This document shows, in pieces, positions 48,301-62,535 of a stretch of 64,000 nucleotides of DNA (position 1 is the stretch's first letter; each line of letters starts with the position of its first letter). Origin of the DNA: Trichoplusia ni (Eukaryota > Arthropoda > Insecta > Lepidoptera > Noctuidae). The notes beneath the pieces are model-generated. The model searched no databases. It saw only the letters and a list, made by a program, of their open reading frames with translations, and had not been told where the DNA came from. Both the position numbers and the translations under genes were made by a program. The stretch is taken from NCBI RefSeq assembly GCF_003590095.1, contig NC_039481.1, positions 11,067,895 through 11,131,894 of the forward strand, written 5' to 3'.

Positions 48301-51300
48301 TTTTCATTTAGCCCACTTGGGCATTACGTCGTTACAAAGTTAATTTTACGCTTAAATTGGCACATTTGGTAGCGTGACACTACGTGGATTTTGTTTTTTC
48401 GGACGCAAATCGTTATTGGAATGTACAAAGTTTTGAATGTTAATTTAAAAAATACGGCTTGGGTTGCTCGCTTATTTATTTCGCAGGTACAGTGTGCTCA
48501 TAATTTCATTTTTAATTGCGAATGGAAGTATTTTTATAGTTCTGCGGTTTGTAAAAGTGAATAGCAGTTGATACCATATATTTTGCATTCGAGAGCATTT
48601 GTTAAGTGAAATGAATATTGATAATAACCAGACACATCAGCTTACATACAGATATTTTCGTACTGTCAAAACAGAAAAAACGAAACTCAATTCGCGGAAA
48701 GATAGCAGAAAAATTCCAGCGAAGCTAATTAATACAATTACTGGACTGATGTAACGCGATAAAATAATGTCAGAGTGTACGACGTGTGCCGGCAATTTGT
48801 CAATTACGACAAACGATGGCTAGAGGAAATCCCCGGGGGTGGGGATAACGCACGGCTGGGAACCGAGTCGATGCTCCGTTGTTTTGGAACGACGATGAAA
48901 AATTTGGTGCTTAATCTGCGGGGAAATTGGGCGGCGAGCTTAAAGTTAAAAGTGTTTGACCTACATTCCTAGTTGAGTACAACGAATAATTAAAATTTTG
49001 TTAAAAGCGAAACTGGGTTGGAAGAAGTTTAAGTGGTGATAAGTCTTGCATTGAGTCAGTATAATACCAACTCTCGTGTACGAAGAAATTGTTCTTATGG
49101 AATATCTCTTAGATAAGATTAACTTGCAGTAAGTTAATCTAGATGAAATTATATAAGCGCGAAATAACTTTATTACTCAAGTAAATATTATTTACAACTC
49201 TCTCACATATTACAAATCAGACCTGAAACCGACAAATTGTTTATAATAATATAACGCGTTTAGTATAAAATAAATAAAGCAATATTTACTGATTTAAATT
49301 ATAATAGTTTGTAAATGATACAATAAAAGCTTTATCACGTATTTTAATTTAATAGTTTCATTAAAAAGCAGAAACTTTATTCAATCAAGTTTATTTATGA
49401 AAATATTTCAAACTGTTTGAGTCGATCCAAATGTAGCCAAACTTCGAGTCAACAAAATAATAAACTGTGTACGCATGGCGCTTTTGTTCCAGTTTATTGA
49501 GTCCATACAATTTCCGAGCTGTTTTATACTGAATATGAAAGAAAAACACCAATGGAGTCAGTTGCTCGTGGCATTCTGCATTTTATTGAAAGCGGAGAAA
49601 AAAAAAAACTACTAGAGAGTGAGTTTTTAAAAGTTTGTTTTGTTGTTACTTAATACCTAAATTACCGACACGAAAAAAAGTATTGCCAAGATTCTTTTTC
49701 TCATATTATAAGTCTCGATTTTGGGTAAGTACTTGAGGTATCCAAAAATAAGTAAAAATAAAAATAGTCAAGGGCCAAATAATGTTACTTCCTTCATCGA
49801 AAATACAGGATATAACAAAATTCTGAACATGTAATATTCGTACGTGACTCTTGGAATTTAATAATAATAGCAAGTCATTAAGCAAAGAGACTAGGCGGGT
49901 AGAAGTGGAGCTTAAAGCAATTTTCCGGTATTAAATGATTATAAATTCAGACTTAACATTCTGAAGAACGTTAACTGCACTGAGAGGGACTCGGTTGAAT
50001 TTATTTAAGTTTCCCAACAGTCTGACCGATCCATAACTTGGAGCACCTTCATACCCACATGCTGAATGCAAATGCCTTTCACTTAGTAAAGAGTAATAGC
50101 TCAGATAAGTAGCCCCTGACTTAGCACATTTACCGCCTTGATAATACCTCGAACCGATGTTTCTGTAACATCCATTTTACCTAGGACCCCATCACTCTCG
50201 ATGGCCGCCTCTTGCTGTTTGATTTTGTGTTCCTGTGAGGGGGGAGCGGGAGGTCTTGTTAAGTCGGCGGTGTCCGAGGAGATGGTTAGAAATTATGGGC
50301 GCGCATTTGTCAAAGTCCTGCTTGCAGATTGTAACGGATAGTGTGTAAGTATGTTTCAATGAGAGTACCGCTGTGTCGCGTGTATTGCACAATACTAGTG
50401 CTATTTCTTAATGTCCTTGAAGAATGAAGTTCTTATATTTTACAGCCTGGCTTATATATTCCAAATAAACACACATAGCCATGCGCTATACTATGAATAG
50501 CAGTGTTTTCTATCGTAATTTCTCTGAAAATCGACAAAATGGTTGCGATATTGGGATGGATTTATTCAAAGTTTCATTATATATGATTAGAACTATAAAC
50601 ATAGAGGGTTCCATAAAGGAGAAAAATCCTGGTAATAGAGTTCTGTATTTACTCTTAAGGTACGGAATTCTAAACACTTTTACTCAATAAGAAAATCACA
50701 AGATTTCTAAATAAAGTCTCTGTTCTTGCTTCCACGCATTCCAATAAACTGCAATCGACATTTTAATATACATTGATTATTCTGTTCTACTTTGTAGTCT
50801 AGATTCCAAGACTTGCAGGTCTCACCCGATTATACATATTGCACTGCGCGAAGTTGGCACTCAATTGGTTTTGTAACGAGGGTTTAAGCTTCGATATCGG
50901 TGTCTGCAGTGTTAGTACATTGTATTGCTTCCGTGCTATTTGTCTGGTCTTTATTTAGTTGTAGGTATTCTTAGCTGATATCTTCTAACCGTGTATTGCG
51001 ACTGTGTAGGTAAGTGATTTAGACTTTGTATGAGAATGATGATTAGGATCGTGGTTTTGGTTACTTTGTCACTAAATAAAACATGATTATTATGTAGTAT
51101 ATAAAACACATACCTTTAATTATACACGGAAAACGAAGACGAAAATCTTGATCCTTATAAATTACTCACGAGCAATAAAAAACATTAATAGGCCGTAAAA
51201 CGGATATAAAATACAATATCAAAATTTGCATTAATCCAAACTTACTTTCATCTCAAGAACTCCCAAGACTGGCAATTTGGAGGCACTTTTGAAAAATTCA

Positions 51301-53274
51301 AATTTTAAACATTCAAAGTTGCGTAATTCCAAAACACCCTATTCCGGCAACTCTCCGCTAATTATGTGCTGTTATTATGAGTTACGAATTCATAAGCGGA
51401 AAAACAAAAGCTATTACCCGTCAACTTAAACTTTTAATTAGTTGTCTGAACTGCGTGAAGCGCTGACCTTGTCAGTTCGCTATGTTTAGTGTTCGGGAAT
51501 ATGCCTAAATAATACAAAGTGGTTCGTCTTTGTGGACGCTTTTGTTCAGCTTATCTCAGCTCTAAATGTTTGAGCGGTATATACGGTATACAGGGTATTA
51601 AGATTGATACGAGTGAAAGATTGCGGATTCAAAGCAAAGGGACCGATTTGACTTATCTAAAATAGACAAATTCTATAATTGTTAACTCATTTAGACAGGC
51701 CACTTGATTCTTTCACTATGATCAAACAAACAAACACTTGTCGCGTTTATTTGTGCATGTAATTTGAATATTTGTAAAACAAAATTACTTACCTACTTAC
51801 TTATTTACCGCGGGAGGCAGAGGCAATATTTAAGGGAACATAACCAAATCATCTAAAACCATTACAAAATATTACTCACATTTAATTTTGATAGACTACA
51901 CTACAAAGCAATAACTGAAACAGCGTAAGCAACGCAACATGATACAAACTCATTTTAATTACCTGTTTAAAACCTCTCATTAAATATCATTTTCCACAAG
52001 GAAGCCCTTTAAAAACTCCTCAAGAACGTGCATACGTCACTGAACGCTGTGAACTATAACCATGCTATACTGTAAGCGGCTTAAGCACATACTTAAGTGA
52101 AATGTACGGAATTAAATCGTAAAATAAATGTTAGCGACATTGTGTTTTGGAAACGTTATTACGTGTAGCGATTGAAGTTAATAGCTATTCTTTTTTGAAA
52201 GACAAAAATGCGATAGCAATTGTATTCTATTGGGTATCTTTATTCCAAAACTAAAAAAGGTTGGTTGATATGATCTCGCTTATCTCAGGCACTACGTTTT
52301 CGTATTGAAAAATATTTTTGTGTATGTCCAAAAGGAAATAAAATAGACGAATAAGCTATAGCATCAAGTTTCGACCAATTGCAATGGTCGGAGAGGATCA
52401 GTGGAGTTATTGAGAAAAAAAATCTTTGCGAAATTTTTTATCTGCATGAACGGTTAGAATTACGTAAAAAATGAATGCCAAAACTTCGTATACCACAAAT
52501 AAATAGACGCGAGAAACAACTAAAGTAAAAATTTAATCTAATAAATTACAACAAGTCCATGATAAATGTTGAAATGACACTTTACATATTCTAAGTTTGT
52601 CACTTTTTACAAGCACAGCTGCCTAAAACGACTCCCCAGTCGATTCAAATTCGAAAAAATATTGAAAGTAAGAACCCTTTTCATTCTCAACGCTGAGTAT
52701 TTCTAGGATCAGGCTAGCACCAGCTTGGGACTTCGAATCGAACCTTAAAATAACAATTTTCCGTTTACTTTTAAATAATTTGATTTTCTGTTCGGAATTT
52801 CTGTCCCTTATTTTTTGCGCTTAAATTTGCCATTTTTTGTTTAAATTAATTGACTTTAAGGCTTTAGAAAAATGCCTCGATATACCACAAATAACTCAAT
52901 GACCTCAAAGGGTTGTTTAAAATGACTAAGTGCTAAGAATTTTCAAACTTTAGGCCTCTGATCTTATCGAGTTAATACAAGTACTGCGGGCTAAGTCGCA
53001 GAATAACTAAATTGAAATCTGTTATTTTCTCTCTCTACCTACCTTTTCTTTACAATATCGGGAAAGGTTTTTGTGGCAATGATGACAACTATGAAATTAA
53101 TCGAGAACTATTGCTTATGCAAATAGCACCGTCTCGCTTCCGCTATGGCTACTGTCCTGTTTTAGTGCAGGCATTAACCACAGACTTTTTTTGCTCCGAT
53201 TTCGGATACAAAAAGAACGGTTTTGACCCCATTTTGCTACCTATTGAATATAAGGAGCTCGTGGTTAAACTATA
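45361..53274. other. Intergenic gene desert
   Basis: Mostly AT-rich. Two G+C-richer spots with short open frames (48,775-48,972 and 50,138-50,341) lack domains and splice support. No tRNA, repeat or promoter was recognised with confidence. Confidence 0.4.
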
Positions 53275-53570
53275 ACTGCACAAGTTGATCAATCACAGGT
53301 AAAGCTGCGCTTGATACGGTAGTCACATGGAGAGTGACCATACATACCATTTATGCACCTCGTATTGTCGTTACGGGTAGTTAGAAGCTAGAAAGTCTGA
53401 CAAATGGTCTTACAAACAGGACTTACAAAAGGGGTATCGTTTTGCCCAGGTTACTAGGTTGCGGAAGTCAGATAGGCACTCGTTCCTTGTAGCATAGTGG
53501 TACTAAGCTGCATCGAGTTAGACTGGAAGCCGATCCAAACTTAGTTGGGAAAAGTCTAGGCTGAGATCAA
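53275..53570 (+). repeat. Lepidopteran repeat family with a TTGGGAAAAGGCT tail, copy 3
   Basis: GGTAGTTAGAAGCTAGAAAG, TTTGCCCAGGTTACTAGGTT, GTTAGACTGGAAGCCGATCC and TTAGTTGGGAAAAGTCTAGG correspond in order to the 33.2-kb copy. The trinucleotide tail is lost. Confidence 0.6.
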
Positions 53571-53894
53571 AGATTTTTTACAATTACATTAGTTTTATTT
53601 GTACAATTCCTTCAACGCTAATATGGATGACAATAGCAATCGGTTGCTATCACCATAGCTAATAGACTCACAGGAAATATGAGTAAAGTTGTACCGGATG
53701 AGCCTTGGAAGTGTCAGACAGAGCCTCGAATAGTGGAATACGTTTACATTGTAACACGTGATTTATTTATTTACAGTGGTACTTATTCGTAGGTTATGTA
53801 TAAATTAAGCGTTAGTTGTTCTATTTCAATGTATCAGCTATAGTTGTCAAATAAATTTGAGTCTTGTTTAGGTTAGTTTATTTTTGACACAATA
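53571..53894. other. Intergenic, no feature seen
   Basis: AT-rich spacer. Confidence 0.4.
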
Positions 53895-54000
53895 AAGAGG
53901 TAACGCGTATTTATCGGGATTGACTGACTAGATTCGGACCCAACTGGAGTCTTTAAGCTTGAGCTGAAGAAGTAGGGTCCCGAGCCGAAGGGTTTGACAA
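53895..54000 (-). repeat. Isolated Penelope-like element end
   Basis: TAACGCGTATTTATCGGGAT, TGACTAGATTCGGACCCAAC and TGGAGTCTTTAAGCTTGAGC follow the left end of the 12.3-kb insertion with roughly one change per six to eight bases. On the minus strand the first hairpin is largely kept (GACTC pairs with GGGTC). The second is weakened, and GAAA has become GAAT. No RT or endonuclease coding sequence adjoins, so this is a solo, decayed terminus. Confidence 0.65.
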
Positions 54001-55239
54001 ACCAGAAAATATGGTTATATACACACATTATTAACAACGAATGCTATTTTATATTGCAGTTTTTCTTTTTTTGCCATATTTTCTGCCATAAAATACATAT
54101 TATATGCAAGGATTCCTTATACTCCAGTCCGGCATAGAATGGCGTTGACGACCCCATCGAAGAAGTGGCTGAACGTTAGGTTCCCTGAGTTTGGAGCTCA
54201 AATATTTGCATATTAGAGTTGTTGAGAAACTTTGTACGGCGGAGCTGCAAGTGATTTGATCTGTGCAAATCGAATTTTCGTATTTGTGCATTTTAAGATC
54301 AGGCCGAGTTTTCTGGACTGGAAGAGAACATTTACAAAAATGTGCAATTATTGGGATAATATTTGAAAGTTACTTAATGCACAACTTGAATGGCATTGTC
54401 CACTATCATATCTGCTTGCTTTACTTTCGACAAACTGTAGTCCGAATAAAGATAGGCAGATGACCTAAGAGAAACAGCAAATTAGCATGGATGAGGTGTG
54501 CGAGAGGGAGAAAAAATGTACTATGTTTCTCCGCCGACCGTTTTGGTTAAAATAACAAGAAAAAAATCGTGAAGATAAAGGCTTCATTGAATACTTCTCA
54601 ACTAGTTTTTGAAAATCTGACACCAGATTCTACATCAACCATACAAAAAGACAAAGATGATGAACATTTTTTCAGTTTTCTTTTAATCATAAGCTCCCAA
54701 AAACCTTTACTAAACCAGATCCAGAGTGAGTTGATCCAAATCAGTCCAGGATTTTAAGAGAAGTTTAGTGACCATATAGACATACGGTAAAATTATATAA
54801 AATACAAGCCACAAACATTATCTGACTAACTGGTATAATAGTTAAAAAAAATCTTCTACCTAACAGGATACAGGAAAGCAAAGAAAAATGGTGACAAAGT
54901 TTTTCTTTTAAAGTTTTTTATTGCCTGACGTAAAATGTATGTTAATCGTTACTACCTATCTTAAGTTAGCAAGTTTCGGCGAGCGACTAGCAGTTAGTAG
55001 TTTGCAACTGAGGTGCACTGGACGGAACGAAGTATCTTTAAGTAAATTTGAGATTTTTCTCTTGTGGATACGAAGGATCATAAAGATTACACATGGTTTC
55101 GTTAAGATTGTGTTTTATATGAGATTTGTGTTTAGCACTTAAAACTATCGGAATTGCTTTTGAAACCCAAAAGTAATAGTAGAAATTCTTAAACAATTTT
55201 AGTTTGCTGAAAATAAGTATTATCAAATGATTTCATTTC
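54001..55239. other. Intergenic, no gene seen
   Basis: AT-rich, with short open frames lacking domains. Confidence 0.4.
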
Positions 55240-55350
55240 AGTTTTTAGGGCCCTAGTGTTTGTCAATCTATCTATTCGCTCACTACGCTTTATCTCGTGA
55301 ACCGGGATCGCTAGACAGCGAATAGAGAGAATTGCAGCTAGAAATTGTTT
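55240..55350 (-). repeat. Diverged copy of the CGGAACCCTAAA-type repeat family
   Basis: CTTTATCTCGTGAACCGGGA, TCGCTAGACAGCGAATAGAG and a worn TGTCAATCTATCTATTCG match the family read backwards. Confidence 0.45.
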
Positions 55351-55884
55351 TGTAAGTTATAGAGTTAATTAACCAATGAAAACAAAACCTTGATTATGGT
55401 GTCAGACTCACACCTGACCGTTATTATTAGCTATTACGCCTATTTCGATAATTATAATCAAACATCTTAATTACCATCAAAACTCTATAAACCAAAAACG
55501 CAAACTAAAAACAAGATAAGCAGCCCATGGATTTCGCAACAAGTCGACTCTCGCTAAGATATAATGATACAAAACTCTTGGGTCGGCAACTTCGGTACTG
55601 GGCCCTACAACTTCGCTACTTTGCAAATTTAAGCACCAATGTAATGTATGTGCTTTGCAACTCCCCCCGGAGGAAGCAAGGAAATAAATTTAACGAAGTT
55701 TTTTGCGTAGTTTGCAGTTTTATGCTGTAATGGATACAAGTAAGTTATAGACTTGGTGCTGGTTTTTTTTTTTGTGATTAGTGCCAGCTTTTGTATTTAT
55801 GGTGTGTTGAAGATGATTTAAAATTTGTGTAATATTATAAATTTTAAGGTAATCTTAAGCCGTTGACCTAAAGTGTAAATACTC
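55351..55884. other. Intergenic, no feature seen
   Basis: AT-rich; the 67-codon open frame at 55,527-55,730 shows no domain. Confidence 0.4.
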
Positions 55885-55990
55885 ATTAACAACGGTTTCG
55901 CTGTCGGTCAGTCCGTCTATCACCAGGCTGTATCTCACGAAGCGTAATAGCTAGACAGTTAGAATGGCCCAAATAATGTATGCTGCCACT
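55885..55990 (-). repeat. Diverged copy of the CGGAACCCTAAA-type repeat family
   Basis: CGCTGTCGGTCAGTCCGTCT, ATCACCAGGCTGTATCTCAC and TAATAGCTAGACAGTTAGAA reproduce the family centre on the minus strand. Better kept than the 55.25-kb copy. Confidence 0.6.
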
Positions 55991-58900
55991 ATTCACAGAG
56001 ACACACGCACAGACTTTCTCATGTAATGATATTAGTGTGACACAATTTTATTGATAGCTAAAATTAATATCGAAAAGTAAACAGAAGGTATCTAATAATT
56101 ATGAATATTATATTTCTCATTAGCTCATCATCATATAATAATGTATGCACTAATTAATTCTACTTGCGCAGAACTAATCTGATAATTACATTGACGTGAC
56201 GTTCAGATTATTCTCGTAACGATGATCTGATAATATATAATACCTTGTTACCAAGAATATTTGATCATGATCAGAAATAAATATGTTGAACCTGTTTACT
56301 TATTTGTTGTTCCTAATTAATTGTCTGGAGAAGCGAATCTTGATCACGAACTTCAACTTTGGTGATTATTGATATTTTTGAGACATAAAAAATACTTGAA
56401 ACTAATGCAGTAAGTATTGTTTTCGTTTGGTTCGCAATAGATCTGCCGCAGCGATCTATACCACTCCGCTATAGTAAACTAAATATTATTTATTCATAAT
56501 AATGTGTGTTTTTTACACTGTAGACAGCAAACAACGTATGAGGTAAAAATAATGATTTTGAGAAAATTACTTCCAAAATATCTGCTTCTAAGCCGATAAG
56601 GCTTGCATCCCCTAAACAATTACAAAGAGGTTTACCCATGATACTAATCTTGTTTTGTTTTAAAATCAATCTCCGAAACTTGGCAGAATATATTTTAACT
56701 TTACCTTTCAGTCCGGAGTAGGTATCTACAGCCGTAAATACTGCTGTAATCATTGAGCATAGATAAGAAAGAAAGACAGGAAAGTGCCACTACATGACGT
56801 AATAATAATATAGGTAATACCTGTCACTGTCTAGACTTTTAAGAGAATAGCGAAATCTGGGTGTGTTTGGACTTTTATTAAAAAATAAGTCTAAGTCATA
56901 ACACATTATCCTGGAAAAAGACTTATTCTTTTAATATGTTTCTTTTTTTCATGATACACTGCTACCAAAAGTGTATCTTATGGCAGGTTATAAAATTATA
57001 TTAAATCAATACAAGCAAAGGCTGATCATCAACTCCTAACAGTGACACATCTGCGTGTAGAGAGCAACTTCTTCAAACATCTAAGTTCCATGGTTCAAAT
57101 CGTACCTTTTTGTACAGAATGCTTATTCTCGAATATAAGCCAAGTGTAATTAACGACAGTCCATCACAAAAGACTGCAAAACAAAACTTTTTCAAAGGCT
57201 TTCAACGATGTCTCTTTTCTCGATTTTTCCGAAAGTTCCCTCAACAATTAGTCTTACAAAGAGTATCTGCAATCCTTTCAATCGGTTTCCGATTGTTGCG
57301 TTGGATTACTGAAAATAGAAGAGCTGCTAGGACAAAACAACGACGTACCTTTTACAGTAGTTATAACTTGATGTCTTTAGTTACTTTGTGCTAATGATCC
57401 TCTTACCTGGTACGTTATGTATCACTGCTTTGGTCTATAAAACGGTAAACACGTGAGCGTTCATAAACCCAGTGTATGCAATATGAGTTCTTGAAGCAAG
57501 ACTAATGCAAAAGCACTATAGCCATAGTGGCGTAAGAGAACTCACTTAACGACAGCTGTGACAGAGCAAGGTGCGAAAATACAATTACCTCAATTATAAA
57601 CTTCATTCACTTCTTCATTATAGAATTTATCTAGTATTGGTTTCAATATCAAAAACTTTCAATCCAATTTTCAGAGAGACTATAAAAATGAAAGAATTGA
57701 GAAACACTCATAAATCTTCGCTTTAAAAGTCGGTAGCAACAGAAAAATAACATTTAAAATCCATGAGAAACAATACTGATATAAGTTTTCTCTCCAAATT
57801 ATTGATGCCGAGACTACGAGATGGGTTCTTTAGAGTTCCGCGAACAGAATAACAGATTGCTTTCCTACTCGTACATCAGTAGCAAGGAGAAAATGTTTAG
57901 AAGTTCCATGTTATAGTACTTCTTATTGATGTTTCAATTCATCGACAGTTAATGGATAAAACGTCATTATTTTTTAATCTTGAAATTCACAGTTATTTGG
58001 TATGGGCAGCATAGTGTGCAGTGAGTTTTTTTTTAGACTCTGTCAACAATTTTGATGACAAGAGAAGCGCATAAAAATGTCATTGTACATTGCTTTAAAC
58101 AAATAATATTTATTTTAGTTCACCGTATCGCAATGTTAATTGATTTTGTTTTGTTATTCTGCAGAGTGGTACTTCTGTCCTTTGCTATCCATTGGAAAAA
58201 TGCTCTATAAAAATTGGCTATTCTGCCGATATTTCGTGATCCGATGTCCGGGTTTTATTGTTTTTCTATTGATTAATGCCAGCGTTGTATAAAATTGGAG
58301 CGAAGGTAATTGTTTAAGGACGTGATTTGAAGCTGAGTGACGATTGTATTGCACAGAACAATGGTTTTGTTCCACTTGGTTTGTTTAATCGGTTTAACAT
58401 TTTAGATATGAAAAATTAAGATGCAAAATTTACTGCTTAAATGAAATTTGGTACAATGGTTTTGGGGTTGGCTAAATTATCAAGTCACTGGGGCACTATT
58501 GAAACGAGTAGGTAAATCGTCTATCTTCTACCAATCCTCAAGTCAAATTTCAACTACATGAGATTCGTGTGACATTTTCGGAAATACATAAAATTTTCTA
58601 TTTTAGTATCCAGAGGTCACTCACCTAGGAGTTTTCCAGAGTAAAACCAGAGATAGTAGCCAGACTTTGACCTACTTTTTCACGCTATTCATCGCACGTT
58701 CTCCAACCGTTGAGTATAATCCTCTCCTTCATTACGTCACCTTGTTCAGTCGAGAAACTTCTCCATGCATACCTACCGCATTTACTACTCCCATCATTGT
58801 TTTATTTACATTGTAAATTAGATTTATTTGGTCAGAGTTCATTCACCTCTTTGGCAAAGTTGGAAGGCGGTCATTTTTGTTATTTTGTTCCAAACGGTAT

Positions 58901-60199
58901 GAAAATATTTATGATTTTCGAATTTTCATTTGATTTTTTGTTTTATTACCCAAAAAGTGTCATGGACATTGACGCAGTAATGACAATAAAAAGGAGTCTT
59001 TTGAACATTATAAATTCTATTCATTTTATTATTTAAATCATACTAGTAAAAAAAATAGATACTAATACCAGGACGCTGGTACTACTGAAAAATGATGAAC
59101 CAATTTTAAATTCATTTAATCCGATTAAACGGCGTCTATAGTTGAAAGTTTATCTGCTCAATAAGAAATTGGTAGTACATCGTTCGGATGGCATAACCTA
59201 GATATAGCTTAACCTGCTTGCATTGCATTAGTCTTAACTAAACATCTGGTGTTTACTCTGTCCATAGATGCAGTGGGCAGACAAGGATAAACGTTGTCTA
59301 TACCGTGTTGGTTTAGAGCATTGTGATTCTACACTGGTACTACATCGTCGTGATTGTGGTATCTATAAATGCTATTAACGAAACTTACACTGTTGTTGAA
59401 ATTGTTATTTGATAAATGAGGAGAAAATTGATATTAATTGTGTTTTGGGAAATTAATTTGGTTTGGATTTTAGTAGAAAAATGTAGGGTTGAACATGGGA
59501 GAAATTTTTGTCCAAAAGTAAAGAAAATAATATGTAAGTTATGTATAATATGTATCAGTTAGTTCCATATATTGGGTCTACTGTTGGGTATAAACTGACC
59601 AGAAAGTCAGAAACTAGATAATTAATTATGAAAAAGGGTCAGAACATTTAACAAAAAGTGGATGCACATTTTTTTATATTAAACCTTGCAACACGACCCT
59701 CCAAAAATTTTCATAATCCTCTAAAATTAGATATCCTCACCTCACGAAATATAATTAATTTAAATCGTAGGAAATTGCGAAATTTCTAATTTATCGTCCA
59801 TAATAACCCTACCGATGCCGGCGAGTTTTAGTTTTAAAATAAATCTCGGTTGAAGCGGGGCTATTGTAGAATTTGAAATACGAGCCAGAGTGCCATCGAA
59901 ACTTTTTCAACGTTTCGTCCGTCCGTCTGTAGAGTAGGGTTATCTCTATTCTACTCACCGTTTTAATTTAAAGTCTCTTTAAAAGATCTTTGGCTTCGGA
60001 CGGGTTGTTGCTTTCAAATTATATTCGTGTTTTGTTTTTGTTAGAAATTTGTCATTTCGAGACGTTTTAAGTGTGTCTGATATCCTTTTGTTTCTGTCTT
60101 TCGTTGTTAGTCGTTAATTTAATGTTAGTCGTTTGTATCGCATTAAATATTTTCATTTTGTTTTTCTTGGGTTTGCTTTTTTCGCCCACTCGGCGCTAA
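55991..60199. other. Intergenic with one nested inverted repeat
   Basis: At 57,484-57,544 TGAGTTCT and AGAACTCA enclose CACTAT-AGCC-ATAGTG. Otherwise AT-rich, with no supported gene. Confidence 0.4.
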
Positions 60200-60240
60200 A
60201 AGGTGTTAGACTCTTACTGACTAAATCCAAACCACCGTGC
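60200..60240 (+). repeat. Fragment of a lepidopteran repeat (GACTxTTACTGACTAAA motif)
   Basis: AGGTGTTAGACTCTTACTGA followed by CTAAA matches the fragment at 18,355. The G+C-richer sequence that follows (to about 60,450) may be part of the same element, but I do not recognise it. Confidence 0.35.
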
Positions 60241-62454
60241 TACGTCATCGCCGTTTTGCTATCGGTGCATGGCGATTCGTTGCAATTCTTCATGCATTAA
60301 TTCGTCGTGTTGTTTCTCGACAATTTTTTTTTCCTTTTTCAGTACATAGTTTACCTTTGCGTGGCAGCCCTACAGAGCGTTTAGGTAGCGTCGTCTGCCC
60401 CGGCGCGATACCATTCGATCGCTATTCAAACAAACACGCTCAGACCCACTTTTGTTTCTTTCATTGACTAAAGCTTAAAATGTAGGTTAGCACGTACTAT
60501 TGTTTTAGTAAATATAAACTATTTCCTATCACGTATTTTTTCATAGAATATAGACATTCAAATGTTTTGTCAGGTTGCAGTGTTGCAGCTGTTTTGTCCC
60601 AGGGAAGGAGAACGATAATATGATAACTATTGAAATGACAGCTGTACTTCTAAAAATGTTTGAATCTATTTTCTAACCATATTAAGCCGCATTCCGAAGA
60701 TTTCGATTTCAGCGTTTGTAGCGTGATCTTACACGTGCCAGCAAATGAACTGAAACCACGTTCCTCAACTACATCATAATAAATTCAAATAAAAACATCG
60801 TCCATTCCATATTAAAATTCTCGTACAATATCAAATCGATAAATTATAACTTTTACACAGCACGTGCAATATAGAGTGGCAAAAAAACGAGCAGTACTGT
60901 AACAACCACTATAAATGCAAATCAAACGTCGTATCTTGATAAAAAGTGCGCGAATTGTGACGTAGACTCGTGTGACGTATTCGATGTAATGCGACGGATT
61001 TATGACGTAGGACGTCTTGATTATAAACGTTCTTGATAACGATGACGTAGATGGATAAGCAAGGATTCCTGATATAAAATTTATCAAACTTGAAAATATT
61101 ATAGCCCTTTTTTCAGGAGATCTCTGTAGATTTTATCCATTCTGGGAAAAGCGGAGAGATAGGACTCGTAGCGGTTTTCACCACTTCAAGTTATCTTGTA
61201 TCAGGTTCAACAAGATCGTGATGGCAACTACAGAGAGAAAACTACAAGATATCGTAGCCATGTTATGTCAAAAAAACATATGTATTGTTACCTCAATCCA
61301 ACAATGCTACAAACGTCGATAGTAAGTTTGTGTTCTACTTTAGTAAGCGAAGACCTAGTAATGAATTCCATCAAAACCCTAAACTTCATTACATAACATT
61401 AAGCAAATCACCCTAAATTAGTTCACAAACTATTTATTTATTAACTTTACGAGTTGAACAAACACGAAACAAAACAAACACCCTAATGATATCAATTCTA
61501 ATTGAAACAAACGACTTTAATCCAATGAGTCTTTAGAAATTCTCACAAAACATTACTTCATAAAGTTTGGATCAAAACTCGTTCGCTTAACGAGTTTGCA
61601 AATGAGACGTGTACAAAATAATGACGTATATTTAATATCGCGAAGCAATCAGCTTTAGAACAAAATAAAAACATTGAACATTTATTTAAATACGTTGACA
61701 CGTATCCCGTGTTTTACTTTTGGCTGATGAGTGTTGTTTTGTTTTTGGTGTTGATAATTTGATGGTGCTTTTAAAGATGCTATCAATCTTTATTAACTAC
61801 GAAATGGATATTTTTGTTTGGGTAAATTGAATGGGAAATTTCATTGAACGCCCAATTTCAGATCTAAATGGGGAATAGTAGTCGCAGGTTCTGAGCCAGA
61901 TGTGAATGCAAAGTTGAGAAATATATATTATGATTGAGTAGTTTGTTACGGTTGTTGATTGTCGAATAAACAATTTTGTTTAAAATAGCAACAATGGCCG
62001 AATTAAATCACAACTTTGCACCGGCTATCACGTTACCACATACCAAATTCTACAATCCACTATCGCCCACACAAAAAAAAAACAATATGCCATACGAAAT
62101 TGTTCTTTCCAACGAATAAAAATTACAGTCATCACGGCCGCTGCTCCACGGAGGTCACATCTCATCCATTACTGCAATAAATAAAACATTTTCACTATCT
62201 CGAGCCGTGTGACGTGTAACGTGTGATAAACGTTAAGGCATTTTACTGAGACTGGATTAATTACAACTTTAATATCGATTATAGCATTAATTGCAATAAA
62301 TATGTGTATAGGTACTGTTTATTAGGTTTTCAGAATGAAACCAGTGAATGGAATAAGACATATATCTAAAATGCGAAAAAAAAAGTTTTTTTTTTGTTTT
62401 AAAATGTGTGATTTTTTGCATGACACACGTTTTGTTAGGTGCCACAAAATCATT
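60241..62454. other. Intergenic, no gene seen
   Basis: AT-rich. Open frames up to 91 codons have no recognisable domain. Confidence 0.4.
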
Positions 62455-62535
62455 TATATTCTGTCCGTCTGTCTCAGCGGGTACTTTGTAATAAAATGCA
62501 ATCAGTTGGAAATTAAAATTTCATTTGTGTGAATA
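62455..62535 (-). repeat. Possible copy of the CGGAACCCTAAA-type repeat family
   Basis: CTGTCCGTCTGTCTCAGCGG and CAGTTGGAAATTAAAATTTC resemble the family read backwards, with the centre lost. Confidence 0.4.

Noticed and set aside
60237..60467. 76-codon frame in a GC-richer patch
   Set aside because: Starts inside a repeat fragment and shows no domain.
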